A DNA stretch of 64,000 nucleotides from Eisenbergiella tayi (GTDB taxonomy: Bacteria; Bacillota; Clostridia; Lachnospirales; Lachnospiraceae). Positions 1 to 8,182 of the stretch are shown here, piece by piece. Within the stretch, counting starts at the first letter, position 1. Every line of letters starts with the position of its first letter. The position numbers were made by a program, and so were the translations under genes. The notes under the pieces were generated by a model. It searched no databases and was not told the DNA's origin. It saw only the letters and a list, made by a program, of their open reading frames with translations. The stretch lies in NCBI RefSeq assembly GCF_001881565.1, contig NZ_MPDJ01000008.1:62001-126000 (forward strand). The letters are read 5' to 3'.

Positions 1-1130
1 GTCTGGCACAGCTGGTATATCCCGTAAAAAGGCCCTGTGATGATGGAGGCGATCACCATGACCTGTCCATAGGAAATCACCTGTCTGTTGTTAATGAAGA
101 CGGCGATGATATGGTTTCTGGCATAGAAGCATATGAGAGTCAGGACGGTTCCCATTACGGCTGTAAAAATTCCTGTATTGCGGATAATGAGGTTCATCCT
201 TTCCCGGCTGCCGCGTCCGCAGTTAAAGGAGATAGCGGGCTGCATTCCCATACAGATTCCCATGGCGAGCATGGAAAGAAGCATGCCGATTTTCCCTGCC
301 ACTCCCTGGGCTGCCAGCGCGGCTGCGCCGTAGCCTATCATCATCCGGTTGGAAATCATGGAGGATATGCTCATCAGCAGCGTGCTGCAGGCAAGGGGGA
401 GGCCCAGTGACAAAACCGGCAGCAGGATTTCCTTTTTCAGGGAAAAATAACGGAGGTGCAGGGAAAAGGCGGGCTGTTTTTTCAGAATATAGAAGAGCAG
501 ATAGCAGCAGCTTATGGCGTTCCCGAGAACCGTTGCCAGGGCGGCGCCTGCCACATCCCAGGAAAAAACAAAAATAAACAGAGCATCCAGAGCGATATTG
601 GAAAGGGTGCCGAGCCCGTTGGCGATCATGGATTCCTTTGCCGCCCCGTCCGCCCGGATGATATTGGCAAATACATTATTAAAAAGAATGACAGGCGCGC
701 CCAGGGCGATAATGCGCAGATAGCCGCAGGTGTGGGAAAGGGTAGCCGAATCAGCGCCCAGGGCCAGGGATATGGGCGTAAGAAAAATCAGGACAAACGT
801 CAGGAACAGGAACCCAATAACCAGGGAACCGTAACAGCAGAGACTGGTATAGGCTTTGATCCGGCTGTTTTCCTGTTTCCCAAGAGCAAGGGAAACGGCA
901 GTACAGCCGCCGCTGCCCAAAAGAGTGCCCAGGCCCGAAAGGATGGAGAACAGCGGGGCGCACAGGGAAATGGCCGCTATTTTAACGGGATCGCCAGTCT
1001 GTCCGATAAAGAAAGTGTCCGCCATGTTATAAACCACCATGACAAGCATGATCAGTATGGTGGGCAGGCACAGATTCAGCAGCAGCTTTCCGAAGGATGC
1101 CTCTTCCAGCATTTTCCGGTTCTTTTCCAT
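1..1130 (-). CDS. MATE family multidrug/cation efflux transporter (3' end cut by window)
   Basis: The minus-strand frame from ATG 1130 stays open to the window edge, giving 376 codons. It begins MEKNRKMLEEASFGKLLLNL and continues with a string of hydrophobic helices carrying MATE signatures: YNMADTFFIGQTGD in the first helix pair, an internally repeated layout, and a second-half helix with GMQPAISFNCG. About ten of the expected twelve helices are visible. MATE proteins export drugs or metabolites by Na+ or H+ antiport in the cytoplasmic membrane. A strong ribosome site (AAAGGAGG) sits 8 bases before the start. It diverges from a TetR-type regulator with overlapping promoters, so that regulator probably controls it. 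Substrate unknown. Confidence 0.93.
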   Translation of the reverse strand, partial: MEKNRKMLEEASFGKLLLNLCLPTILIMLVMVVYNMADTFFIGQTGDPVKIAAISLCAPLFSILSGLGTLLGSGGCTAVSLALGKQENSRIKAYTSLCCYGSLVIGFLFLTFVLIFLTPISLALGADSATLSHTCGYLRIIALGAPVILFNNVFANIIRADGAAKESMIANGLGTLSNIALDALFIFVFSWDVAGAALATVLGNAISCCYLLFYILKKQPAFSLHLRYFSLKKEILLPVLSLGLPLACSTLLMSISSMISNRMMIGYGAAALAAQGVAGKIGMLLSMLAMGICMGMQPAISFNCGRGSRERMNLIIRNTGIFTAVMGTVLTLICFYARNHIIAVFINNRQVISYGQVMVIASIITGPFYGIYQLCQ

Positions 1131-1157
1131 AACAAAATTCCTCCTTTAAAACATCAC

Positions 1158-1186
1158 TTGTAGATTTAATATGATTTCAGTATAAT
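1158..1186 (+). promoter_or_regulatory. Promoter of the TetR-type gene
   Basis: TTGTAG (1158-1163) and TATAAT (1181-1186) are separated by 17 bases, a good sigma-A promoter. It lies face to face with the MATE promoter. A near-repeat of TGTAGATTTAAT at 1159 recurs as TGTAGAAATAAT at 1227, a possible but weak operator signal. Confidence 0.55.
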
Positions 1187-1207
1187 GAATGTAGGAGCAA
1201 AGAACAA
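1179..1207 (-). promoter_or_regulatory. Promoter of the MATE gene
   Basis: On the minus strand TTGTTC (1207-1202) lies 17 bases before TATACT (1184-1179). Its -10 overlaps the -10 of the opposite promoter, so one regulator bound here could block both. Confidence 0.5.
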
Positions 1208-1254
1208 CCGTCAATATATCTACGGATGTAGAAATAATAAAAAGGGGTGTTTGT

Positions 1255-1815
1255 GTGAATACCAAAGGAAACCAGCGGTTTGTACAGACAAGGCAGAAAA
1301 TAAAAGGAGTGTTTCTGGAGCTTCTCAGGGAAAAGAAAATAGGTGAGATTACGGTCAGTGAAATCTGCCGCCGCGCAGATATCCACAGGACTACCTTTTA
1401 CGGGCATTTTGATGATGTTTATGATCTGATGCAGAATATGGTGGAGGAGATGTATGTCCAGCTCATGGATTTTTTTATTGTGGATGATAAGGTCTGGCTG
1501 CCGGAGGGATTCCTTCAGCTTTTTCAATTTATCAGGGAGCACAGGGAATTTTTCCGCAGCTATCTGGAAAGCTACAGCCAGCAGCGGCTTTCCTTTCAGG
1601 TGATTCCCACGAAGATGGAGGAGCAGCTTGTACACTTATTAAAAGAGATGGATTTCAGTTCGAAGGAAGAACTGAATTATCATCAGACTTTTTTCTGTGA
1701 GGGGCTGAAGGCGGTGCTGAAGCTGTGGATTTCCAGGGACTGTGCAGAAGAGCCTGAGGAAATGTGCCGGATAATTGAAAAGGAGTATTCGCCTAACCGA
1801 GGGTTCTTTGCGTAG
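1255..1815 (+). CDS. TetR/AcrR family transcriptional regulator
   Basis: This 186-residue protein has an N-terminal TetR helix-turn-helix (about residues 8-55): ITVSEICRRADIHRTTFYGHF matches the recognition-helix signature closely. The remainder is an all-helical ligand and dimerisation domain. It starts with GTG at 1255, preceded by AAGGGG at a suitable distance. Its divergent placement against a MATE transporter, with overlapping promoters, is the usual arrangement for a local repressor of efflux that is released by a ligand. The ligand cannot be told from sequence. Confidence 0.9.
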   Translation: MNTKGNQRFVQTRQKIKGVFLELLREKKIGEITVSEICRRADIHRTTFYGHFDDVYDLMQNMVEEMYVQLMDFFIVDDKVWLPEGFLQLFQFIREHREFFRSYLESYSQQRLSFQVIPTKMEEQLVHLLKEMDFSSKEELNYHQTFFCEGLKAVLKLWISRDCAEEPEEMCRIIEKEYSPNRGFFA

Positions 1816-1926
1816 GGAGGATAATGTTTCATGCCCTGTATGTATGATCGAGGGTGAGGGGGATTCAGTATCATGTCTGGTGTGATTTTACTGGGGGGCC
1901 TTAATGGGGGCTTAAAAGAAAAATGC

Positions 1927-1955
1927 TTGGCTTTATAGGAGTCTGGGATTATAAT
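1927..1955 (+). promoter_or_regulatory. Promoter of the hydroxyproline dehydratase operon
   Basis: TTGGCT (1927-1932), a 17-base spacer and a perfect TATAAT (1950-1955) lie about 50 bases before the activase start. I saw no clear terminator for the preceding TetR gene in this unusually G-rich gap. Confidence 0.55.
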
Positions 1956-2006
1956 TTCTCTAGGGGCGGATGAGGGAGAGTCGAGCGTGGCTGTTAGGGG
2001 TGTTTA

Positions 2007-2933
2007 ATGAGGATGGGTAAAATGGAAGAGGTTTTGGTTGCGAATATACAGAAATATGCGATTCATGATGGGAAGGGAATCCGGACTACTGTGTTTTTTA
2101 AGGGGTGTCCGCTGGCTTGCAGGTGGTGTCATAATCCGGAGACGCAGGGTTATGGGAGGGAACTTATTTTTTATGAAGAGCGTTGTACAGGCTGCGGGGA
2201 GTGTGTGGAGGAGTGCGGGAATGGGGCTGTCACAGCGGCGGATGGGAAGGTTTATACTGACAGGGAACTCTGCAGAGGGTGTGGAGAGTGCGTGGATGGG
2301 TGTATGCGGAATGCGCGGCAGCTGTGCGGGAGAGGCTATTCTGTCGGGGAGTTGGCGGAGGAGCTTCTGAAGGATAGGGCGTTTTATGAAACTTCGGGGG
2401 GAGGGGTTACTCTGTCCGGGGGAGAGCCGCTTGTTCAGGATATGGATTATCTGGAAAGGCTGATGGGAACGCTTTGTGGGCGGGGGATTTCTGTAAATGT
2501 GGATACCTGCGGTGCGGTTGCTTTTGAGAGGTTGGAGCGGGTGATGCCTTATACGGATCGGTTTCTGTTTGATTTGAAGCTTATGGATGAGGATAAGCAC
2601 AGGGAGTATACGGGAAGGGATAACGGGCTGATATTGGAAAATCTGAAGCTTCTGTCCGGAAAGGGGGCGCGGATATGGATCCGGATTCCGGTTATCGGAG
2701 GGGTGAATGATGAGGCGGAAGAGCTGGAGCGGATGGCGGGGTTCCTCTCGGAAAATGTACATGCGGAGCAGATAAACCTTATTCCTTATCATAATACGGG
2801 AAGCGGAAAATATGTGCATCTGGGGCGGGAGTATAAAGGCGGGATGTTTTATGCGCCGCCGAAAGAGCGTATGCAGGAGCTGCAGCGGCTGATGGAGAGT
2901 AAGAATATTGCGCCCGTTTTTATCGGAGGATGA
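2007..2933 (+). CDS. hypE: Glycyl-radical enzyme activating enzyme (radical SAM), HypE-like
   Basis: This 308-residue radical SAM protein installs the glycyl radical on its partner enzyme using S-adenosylmethionine and a [4Fe-4S] cluster. The SAM cluster motif CPLACRWC uses C34, C38 and C41. It is followed by a ferredoxin-like insert with two four-cysteine groups (C60/C63/C66/C70 and C89/C92/C95/C99), typical of activases for glycyl radical enzymes other than pyruvate formate-lyase. A glycine-rich SGGEPL motif follows. The gene lies 42 bases before the hydroxyproline dehydratase, its evident partner. The start could be ATG 2022 instead (residue 6). Codon use is markedly G-rich compared with its neighbours. 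Confidence 0.88.
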   Translation: MRMGKMEEVLVANIQKYAIHDGKGIRTTVFFKGCPLACRWCHNPETQGYGRELIFYEERCTGCGECVEECGNGAVTAADGKVYTDRELCRGCGECVDGCMRNARQLCGRGYSVGELAEELLKDRAFYETSGGGVTLSGGEPLVQDMDYLERLMGTLCGRGISVNVDTCGAVAFERLERVMPYTDRFLFDLKLMDEDKHREYTGRDNGLILENLKLLSGKGARIWIRIPVIGGVNDEAEELERMAGFLSENVHAEQINLIPYHNTGSGKYVHLGREYKGGMFYAPPKERMQELQRLMESKNIAPVFIGG

Positions 2934-2975
2934 AGAAACGGGACGGCGATATCAGAAAAGGAAGGATGGCTGGAA

Positions 2976-5351
2976 ATGGAAGAACGGGGAATGAACGCGC
3001 GGATACGGAAGCTGAGGCGGGAGAGTCTGGAGACTTTGCCTCGTATCGATATGGAACGGGCGAAGTATTTTACGGAAACGTACCGGCAGTATGAGGGGAC
3101 GGTCAGCATACCGGAATTAAGGGCGCTTGCACTGAAAAATTATTTTGAAAAGAAAACCATAGAGATTGGAGAGGGAGAGCTGATTGTGGGAGAAAAGGGC
3201 TGCGGTCCCCAGGCGTCTCCCACTTTTCCGGATCTGTGCTGTCATACGGCGGAAGATTTAAGGGTGATGAATGAACGGGAATTGATCAGTTTCCGGGTGA
3301 CGGATGAGGATATTGCGTTCCAGCAGCAGGATATGCTTCCTTATTGGGAAAAACGTTCGATCCGCCATAAGATTCTTTCACATATGACGCCTGAGTGGAA
3401 GGCGGCCTACCGGGCGGGGATATTTACGGAGTTCATGGAGCAGAGAGGCCCGGGCCATACGGTGGGGTCGGAAAATATATACCGGAAAGGGTTCCTGGAA
3501 TATAAAGAGGATATCGGCAGGGAGCTGGAACGGCTGGATTATCTGAATGATCCGGAAGCGCTGGATAAGGAAGCTGAGTTAAAGGGTATGTCCATTGCCT
3601 GTGATGCCATTATACTTCTGGCCTCCCGTTATGCGCAGCTGGCGGAGAAACTGGCGGAAGAATGTGGGGATGAGGGGCGGAAGGCGGAGCTGCTTCAGAT
3701 TGCCGAAAACTGCCGAATGGTGCCGGCCCACCGTCCTGCAACCTATTGGCAGGCGATTCAGATGTATTGGTTTGTCCATCTGGGAGTGACTACCGAACTG
3801 AATCCATGGGATGCTTACAGTCCGGGAAGGCTGGATCAGCATCTGATCCGTTTTTACCGGAAAGACGTGGAAGAAGGGCGGCTGGATGCTGATAAGGCGA
3901 AGGAGCTTCTGGAATGTCTGTGGATCAAGTTTAATAACCAGCCCGCACCGCCCAAGGTGGGAATCACCTTAAAGGAAAGCAGTACCTATACGGATTTCGC
4001 CAATATCAATACGGGCGGCATTACGCCGGATGGAAAGGACGGCGTGAACGAGGTCAGTTATCTGATTTTGGAATGTATGGATGAAATGAAGCTGCTTCAG
4101 CCCAGCTCCAATGTGCAGATCAGCAGGAAAACGCCTCAGGATTTTCTGAAGAAGGCCTGTGAAATATCCAGAAAGGGCTGGGGGCAGCCTGCTTTTTATA
4201 ATACGGAGGCTATCGTCCAGGAGCTGCTGAATGCGGGAAAGAGCATAGAGGATGCCAGAAAGGGAGGAACCAGCGGCTGTGTGGAGACGGGAGCCTTCGG
4301 CAACGAGGCCTATATCCTTACCGGCTATTTCAATATTCCCAAAATACTGGAGCTGGCGCTGTTCAACGGCTATGACAATATGTCCGGCGCCCAGCTGGGG
4401 CCTCAGACCGGATACGGCTATGAATTCACAAGCTATGAGGAGCTGTGGGAGGCCTTCTGCACCCAGATGCGCTATTTCCTGGATATGAAGACAAGAGGAA
4501 ATCTGGTCATTGAAAAGATTTATGCACGGGAAATGCCGGTGCCTTTTCTTTCCGTGCTGACCAACGACTGTATCAGCCGGGGAAAGGATTATAATGCGGG
4601 CGGGGCGAGATACAATACCAGCTATATCCAGGGAGTGGGGATCGGAACGATCACGGACTGCCTGGCGGCCATTAAATATAATGTATTTGATTATTCCCGG
4701 TTTTCCATGAAGGAACTGATGGATGCGCTGATAAATGATTTTGAAGGCTATGGGAAAATACATAACCTGGTTTCCAACCGTACGCCCAAATACGGAAATG
4801 ATGATGGATATGCGGATTCCATTATGGAGGAAGTGTTTTCCTTCTATTATAAGAGCGTGACCGGGAGACGGAACAACCGGGGAGGGACCTATCGGATCAA
4901 TATGCTTCCCACCACCTGTCATGTGTATTTCGGAGATGTGTGTATGGCCGGCGCCAACGGACGCTATGCACATAAGCCGCTGTCCGAAGGGATTTCTCCG
5001 GAAAAAGGAGCGGATACCAATGGGCCTACGGCGGTGATCAAGTCCTGCTCCAAAATGGATCATCTCAGTACCGGCGGCACGCTTCTCAATCAGAAATTCA
5101 CGCCTTCCGTACTGGAAGGGGAAGAAGGGCTGAATCAGATGGCTAATCTGATCCGAACCTATTTTAATCTGGACGGACACCATATCCAGTTTAATGTGAT
5201 CGACAAGCAGACCTTGATTAAGGCCCAGCAGAATCCGGAGGAATACAAGGATCTGATTGTGAGGGTGGCCGGTTACAGCGATCATTTCCGTAATCTGAGC
5301 AAAGCCCTTCAGGATGAAATCATCGAACGGACGGAGCAGAGCTTTTCCTGA
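2976..5351 (+). CDS. hypD: Trans-4-hydroxy-L-proline dehydratase (glycyl radical enzyme)
   Basis: This 791-residue glycyl radical enzyme should dehydrate trans-4-hydroxy-L-proline to pyrroline-5-carboxylate in the cytoplasm under anaerobic conditions. The catalytic cysteine and base lie in SGCVETG (C435, E437) and the radical glycine in RVAGYSDHF (G766), the same layout I recall for Clostridioides difficile HypD. Long stretches such as HTVGSENIYRKGF, NNQPAPPKVGITLKESSTY and GGTLLNQKFTPS also fit that family rather than pyruvate formate-lyase, glycerol dehydratase or choline lyase. Direct support comes from the neighbours: an activase upstream and pyrroline-5-carboxylate reductase 48 bases downstream, which consumes the product. 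Start ATG 2976 follows AAGGAAGG at a long but usable distance. Confidence 0.92.
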   Translation: MEERGMNARIRKLRRESLETLPRIDMERAKYFTETYRQYEGTVSIPELRALALKNYFEKKTIEIGEGELIVGEKGCGPQASPTFPDLCCHTAEDLRVMNERELISFRVTDEDIAFQQQDMLPYWEKRSIRHKILSHMTPEWKAAYRAGIFTEFMEQRGPGHTVGSENIYRKGFLEYKEDIGRELERLDYLNDPEALDKEAELKGMSIACDAIILLASRYAQLAEKLAEECGDEGRKAELLQIAENCRMVPAHRPATYWQAIQMYWFVHLGVTTELNPWDAYSPGRLDQHLIRFYRKDVEEGRLDADKAKELLECLWIKFNNQPAPPKVGITLKESSTYTDFANINTGGITPDGKDGVNEVSYLILECMDEMKLLQPSSNVQISRKTPQDFLKKACEISRKGWGQPAFYNTEAIVQELLNAGKSIEDARKGGTSGCVETGAFGNEAYILTGYFNIPKILELALFNGYDNMSGAQLGPQTGYGYEFTSYEELWEAFCTQMRYFLDMKTRGNLVIEKIYAREMPVPFLSVLTNDCISRGKDYNAGGARYNTSYIQGVGIGTITDCLAAIKYNVFDYSRFSMKELMDALINDFEGYGKIHNLVSNRTPKYGNDDGYADSIMEEVFSFYYKSVTGRRNNRGGTYRINMLPTTCHVYFGDVCMAGANGRYAHKPLSEGISPEKGADTNGPTAVIKSCSKMDHLSTGGTLLNQKFTPSVLEGEEGLNQMANLIRTYFNLDGHHIQFNVIDKQTLIKAQQNPEEYKDLIVRVAGYSDHFRNLSKALQDEIIERTEQSFS

Positions 5352-5399
5352 CGGCGGAGGGGTTCCTTTGGACACATACAACAGAAAGGATGGAAAATT

Positions 5400-6194
5400 A
5401 TGAAAATTGGATTTATCGGATGCGGAAATATGGGGGGAGCCATGATGCATGGGATCCTGGATTCCGGGAAATGTACTCCGCAGGAGCTGATGGCCTCTGA
5501 TGCGCTGGAAAAAGCGCTGGAAGCGAGAAAAGAAGAGATGGGGATTCTTGCGGCGAATGATAATAAGGAGACGGCGGCCTTTGCCGATGTGCTTTTCCTT
5601 GCGGTGAAGCCCCAGTATTACCAGAGTGTGATTGAAGAAATCAGGGATACGGTGAGCATGGATCAGATCCTTGTCACCATTGCGCCCGGCAAAACACTGG
5701 AATGGCTTGCAGACCAATTCGGAAAGCCGCTGAAAATCATACGCACCATGCCAAATACCCCGGCGATGGTAAAGGAAGGCATGATGGGTATGTGTCCCAA
5801 CGAAAACGTAACGGCTGAGGATATGGAGACAGTCCGTGATATCTGCAGCGGATTCAGTAAAACAGAAATTATCGGCGAGCATCTCATGGATGTGGTTACG
5901 GCGGTGAGCGGAAGCTCCCCTGCCTATGTGTTCATGTTCATTGAAGCTATGGCAGATGCCGCGGTAGCGGACGGCATGCCCAGGGCCCAGGCCTATACCT
6001 TTGCCGCGCAGGCTGTGCTCGGCAGCGCAAAAATGGTACTGGAAACCGGAAAGCACCCCGGCGAGCTGAAGGATATGGTATGTTCCCCCGGCGGTACCAC
6101 CATTGAAGCGGTACGCGTACTGGAGGAAAAGGGAATGCGCAGCGCGGTGTTTGAAGCGATGAAGGCCTGCGTGAAGAAGTCACGGGATATGTAA
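5400..6194 (+). CDS. proC: Pyrroline-5-carboxylate reductase
   Basis: This 264-residue enzyme reduces pyrroline-5-carboxylate to L-proline with NAD(P)H. The N-terminal Rossmann fold begins MKIGFIGCGNMGGAMM, the dinucleotide-binding glycine motif. The C-terminal helical domain carries the signature around SGSSPAYVFMFIEAMADA and MVCSPGGTTIEAV. It is the last gene of the operon with the activase and HypD, and completes conversion of hydroxyproline to proline. Proline can then feed Stickland metabolism or protein synthesis. The strong AGAAAGGATGG site supports the start. Confidence 0.95.
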   Translation: MKIGFIGCGNMGGAMMHGILDSGKCTPQELMASDALEKALEARKEEMGILAANDNKETAAFADVLFLAVKPQYYQSVIEEIRDTVSMDQILVTIAPGKTLEWLADQFGKPLKIIRTMPNTPAMVKEGMMGMCPNENVTAEDMETVRDICSGFSKTEIIGEHLMDVVTAVSGSSPAYVFMFIEAMADAAVADGMPRAQAYTFAAQAVLGSAKMVLETGKHPGELKDMVCSPGGTTIEAVRVLEEKGMRSAVFEAMKACVKKSRDM

Positions 6195-6208
6195 AAAATA
6201 ACAGAAAA

Positions 6209-6250
6209 CCTGCACAAAGGACATGTCGGAGGGCATGTCCTTTGTGCAGG
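6209..6250 (-). terminator. Shared terminator between convergent proC and sensor kinase
   Basis: A perfect 17-base inverted repeat (6209-6225 and 6234-6250, loop 8) lies between two converging genes. On the minus strand it is followed by a T-rich run, so it should stop the kinase transcript efficiently. On the plus strand no T tract follows. Confidence 0.75.
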
Positions 6251-6263
6251 AATGGAATAGGTC

Positions 6264-7325
6264 TTAAGATGACGGTTCGGCTTCCGCTGGTACAGGAAGA
6301 ATTACAGTGAATTCCGTGCCCTCCTGGAGGGAGGAAGACGCTGTGATGCTCCCGCCGTGCAGTTCCACGATCTGTTTGGCAAGAGCCAGTCCCAGGCCAT
6401 TTCCGGGTGTGTTCCGGGATTGTTCGCCCTGATAGAACTTTTCAAAAATCCGGTTCAAATCCTTTTCGGCAATTCCTATGCCTGTATCGCGCAGGAGAAC
6501 CGTAATCTGTTTTTCTTCCGGCAGCAGCTGCAGAAAAACAGAACCTCCGGGATTGGAGAATTTCACCGCATTGCCGAAAAGATTCTGCCATATCTGAAAC
6601 AGCAGTTCTTCATTTCCAACGTAGGTTACGGCAGGCAGATCCAGCTCCAGGCACAGTTCCTTCCGGTTCCATTCGTCTTCATAGAGCAGGACGATCTGCC
6701 GCAGCTGTTCATCCAGGGAAAAAGCGGATCGTTCTATTCCGGTCTGCTGGTTTTCCAGGCGGGACAGCATGAGGATATTCCCTGTCATTGTGGTGAGCCG
6801 TTTGGTTCCTGCGATGATACGAGAAGCATACTCCAGACGCTTTTCTTCCGACAGCCCGGGACTCTGCAGGAGAGTGGCATATCCTTCAATGGAAGAAAGC
6901 GGTGTTTTAAACTCATGGGAAACATTGCGCGCGAAATCATTGTGGATGATTTCCGTACGGCGCAGTTCCTCTGCCATGCGGTTGAAATTATGGGCCATTT
7001 CCCGGACTTCCGCCACAGTTCCTTCTTCCTTGATGGAAACCCGGAAGTTGCCGTCCGCGATCTGTTTGGTCGCATGATTCAGTTCTTTGATCGGGGCAAA
7101 TATTTTTTCCCCGATAAGCCGCGCGAGCAGGGTGCTGATGAGTATGCTGGACACGGCAATGGCTAAAAACAGGAAAAAGGGCCGGGGTCTGATAAAGAAA
7201 CCCATATGGATCAACAGAACAAAAATGGAGCCGATAAGAAGCATGCTTCCTGTGGTGATGAGAAATACGGCGGCGCAGAATAAAAGGATCAGATTCGGAC
7301 GAAGTGTCGTTTTTTTCGATTTCAT
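6264..7325 (-). CDS. Sensor histidine kinase, intramembrane-sensing type
   Basis: This 353-residue kinase has two N-terminal membrane helices (about residues 10-40 and 48-70) joined by a very short outside loop, so there is no extracellular sensor domain. A HAMP-like linker, a phosphoacceptor domain (SHEFKTPLSSIEGY) and an ATPase domain follow, with N, G1 and G2 boxes (NLFGNAVKFSN, DTGIGIAEKD, GNGLGLAL). Kinases of this shape often detect antimicrobial peptides or an ABC transporter partner. Its start codon overlaps the regulator stop as ATGA, so the two are translationally coupled. The divergent MacAB-like genes are the likely target. Confidence 0.93.
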   Translation of the reverse strand: MKSKKTTLRPNLILLFCAAVFLITTGSMLLIGSIFVLLIHMGFFIRPRPFFLFLAIAVSSILISTLLARLIGEKIFAPIKELNHATKQIADGNFRVSIKEEGTVAEVREMAHNFNRMAEELRRTEIIHNDFARNVSHEFKTPLSSIEGYATLLQSPGLSEEKRLEYASRIIAGTKRLTTMTGNILMLSRLENQQTGIERSAFSLDEQLRQIVLLYEDEWNRKELCLELDLPAVTYVGNEELLFQIWQNLFGNAVKFSNPGGSVFLQLLPEEKQITVLLRDTGIGIAEKDLNRIFEKFYQGEQSRNTPGNGLGLALAKQIVELHGGSITASSSLQEGTEFTVILPVPAEAEPSS

Positions 7326-7993
7326 AATAACACCGCCTTATAGCCGAGTCCATGTACGGTGACCAGCTGGAAATCCGGATTATTCCGGAATCTTTCACGT
7401 AGCCTGCCAATATGCACCTCCAGGGTATGAGTCGTGGCATTGGATTCCAGTCCCCATATTTCATCCATCAGCTGCATGCGGGTGAACGTCCGGTTAGGCG
7501 TTGCCAGAAGCTTATACAGGAGCTGGAATTCTTTGGGAGGCAGAATGATTTCCTCATCCTCCCTTTTTACACAGTAGGAATCACAGTATAACAACGTGCT
7601 CCCCACCGTGAGCTTTCTTTCATGCGCAGCCTGGGAACGCCGCAGAAGCGCTTTTATCCTCCAGATCATTTCATTTACATCCACGGGCTTTACCATATAA
7701 TCATCGGTGCCGGCCTGAAAGCCTTCTTTTTTATAGAAGCTGCTGTCCTTCGCGGTTATCATTAGAACCGGAAGATACATATTCGCCTTCCTTATTTCTT
7801 TGGTCAGTTCATAACCGTCCATATGCGGCATCATGATATCGGAAATAATCAGATCCACATATTCGGTTTCCATAACCTTCAGCGCCTCTTCTCCGTCACC
7901 GGCTTCCAGCGGACGATATCCGTTTTCCGAAAGCACGGTACAGAAAAGTTCCCTGAGTTCGCGATCATCTTCTGCAACCAGAATTGTAAACAT
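7322..7993 (-). CDS. OmpR/PhoB family response regulator
   Basis: This 223-residue protein has a receiver domain (acidic pair in LVAEDD, phospho-acceptor in ISDIMMPHMDGYEL, conserved lysine in MITAKD) and a C-terminal winged helix (THTLEVHIGRLRERF, VHGLGYKAVL). I start it at ATG 7993 because GGGAGGG lies 6 bases upstream. The longer frame to 8041 would add an implausible cysteine-rich leader. It overlaps the kinase by four bases. It should bind the repeated boxes at 8027-8099, activating itself and the export operon. Confidence 0.94.
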   Translation of the reverse strand: MFTILVAEDDRELRELFCTVLSENGYRPLEAGDGEEALKVMETEYVDLIISDIMMPHMDGYELTKEIRKANMYLPVLMITAKDSSFYKKEGFQAGTDDYMVKPVDVNEMIWRIKALLRRSQAAHERKLTVGSTLLYCDSYCVKREDEEIILPPKEFQLLYKLLATPNRTFTRMQLMDEIWGLESNATTHTLEVHIGRLRERFRNNPDFQLVTVHGLGYKAVLL

Positions 7994-8018
7994 GTCGGTT
8001 CCCTCCCTTCTCCTTTCC

Positions 8019-8108
8019 ATTATACAGCAAAACCTCAACAAAACTTCAATAAATAAGTGTATTTCGGAGGAAAATATTGAAGCTTTGTTGAGGTTTGTTT
8101 TTTATGAT
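8019..8108. promoter_or_regulatory. Symmetric divergent operator/promoter between response regulator and export operon
   Basis: A 21-base inverted repeat with one mismatch (8031-8051 and 8075-8095) places the same tandem box on each side. TTTGTTGAGGTTTGTT occurs at 8084-8099 on plus, and TTTGTTGAGGTTTTGC reads on minus from 8042 to 8027. Each box ends 2-3 bases before a -10 element: TATGAT 8103-8108 on plus and TATAAT 8024-8019 on minus. Tandem half-sites about ten bases apart just upstream of a -10 are typical of OmpR-family activators. Confidence 0.65.
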
Positions 8109-8182
8109 GATAAACGAAGTCCGGCAGAGTTCGGAAATGATGGATGATGCGCCCGCTGAAATGGGCAGACAAGGAGCTATTT

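Noticed and set aside
456..1163. Plus-strand open frame in the MATE region
   Set aside because: Low-complexity Gln/Gly/Lys composition. The minus strand encodes a convincing MATE transporter across the same bases.
3969..6056. Long minus-strand open frame (695 codons) opposite hypD and proC
   Set aside because: It is antisense to two well-recognised genes, is rich in His, Arg and Ile as shadow frames are, and resembles no protein I know.
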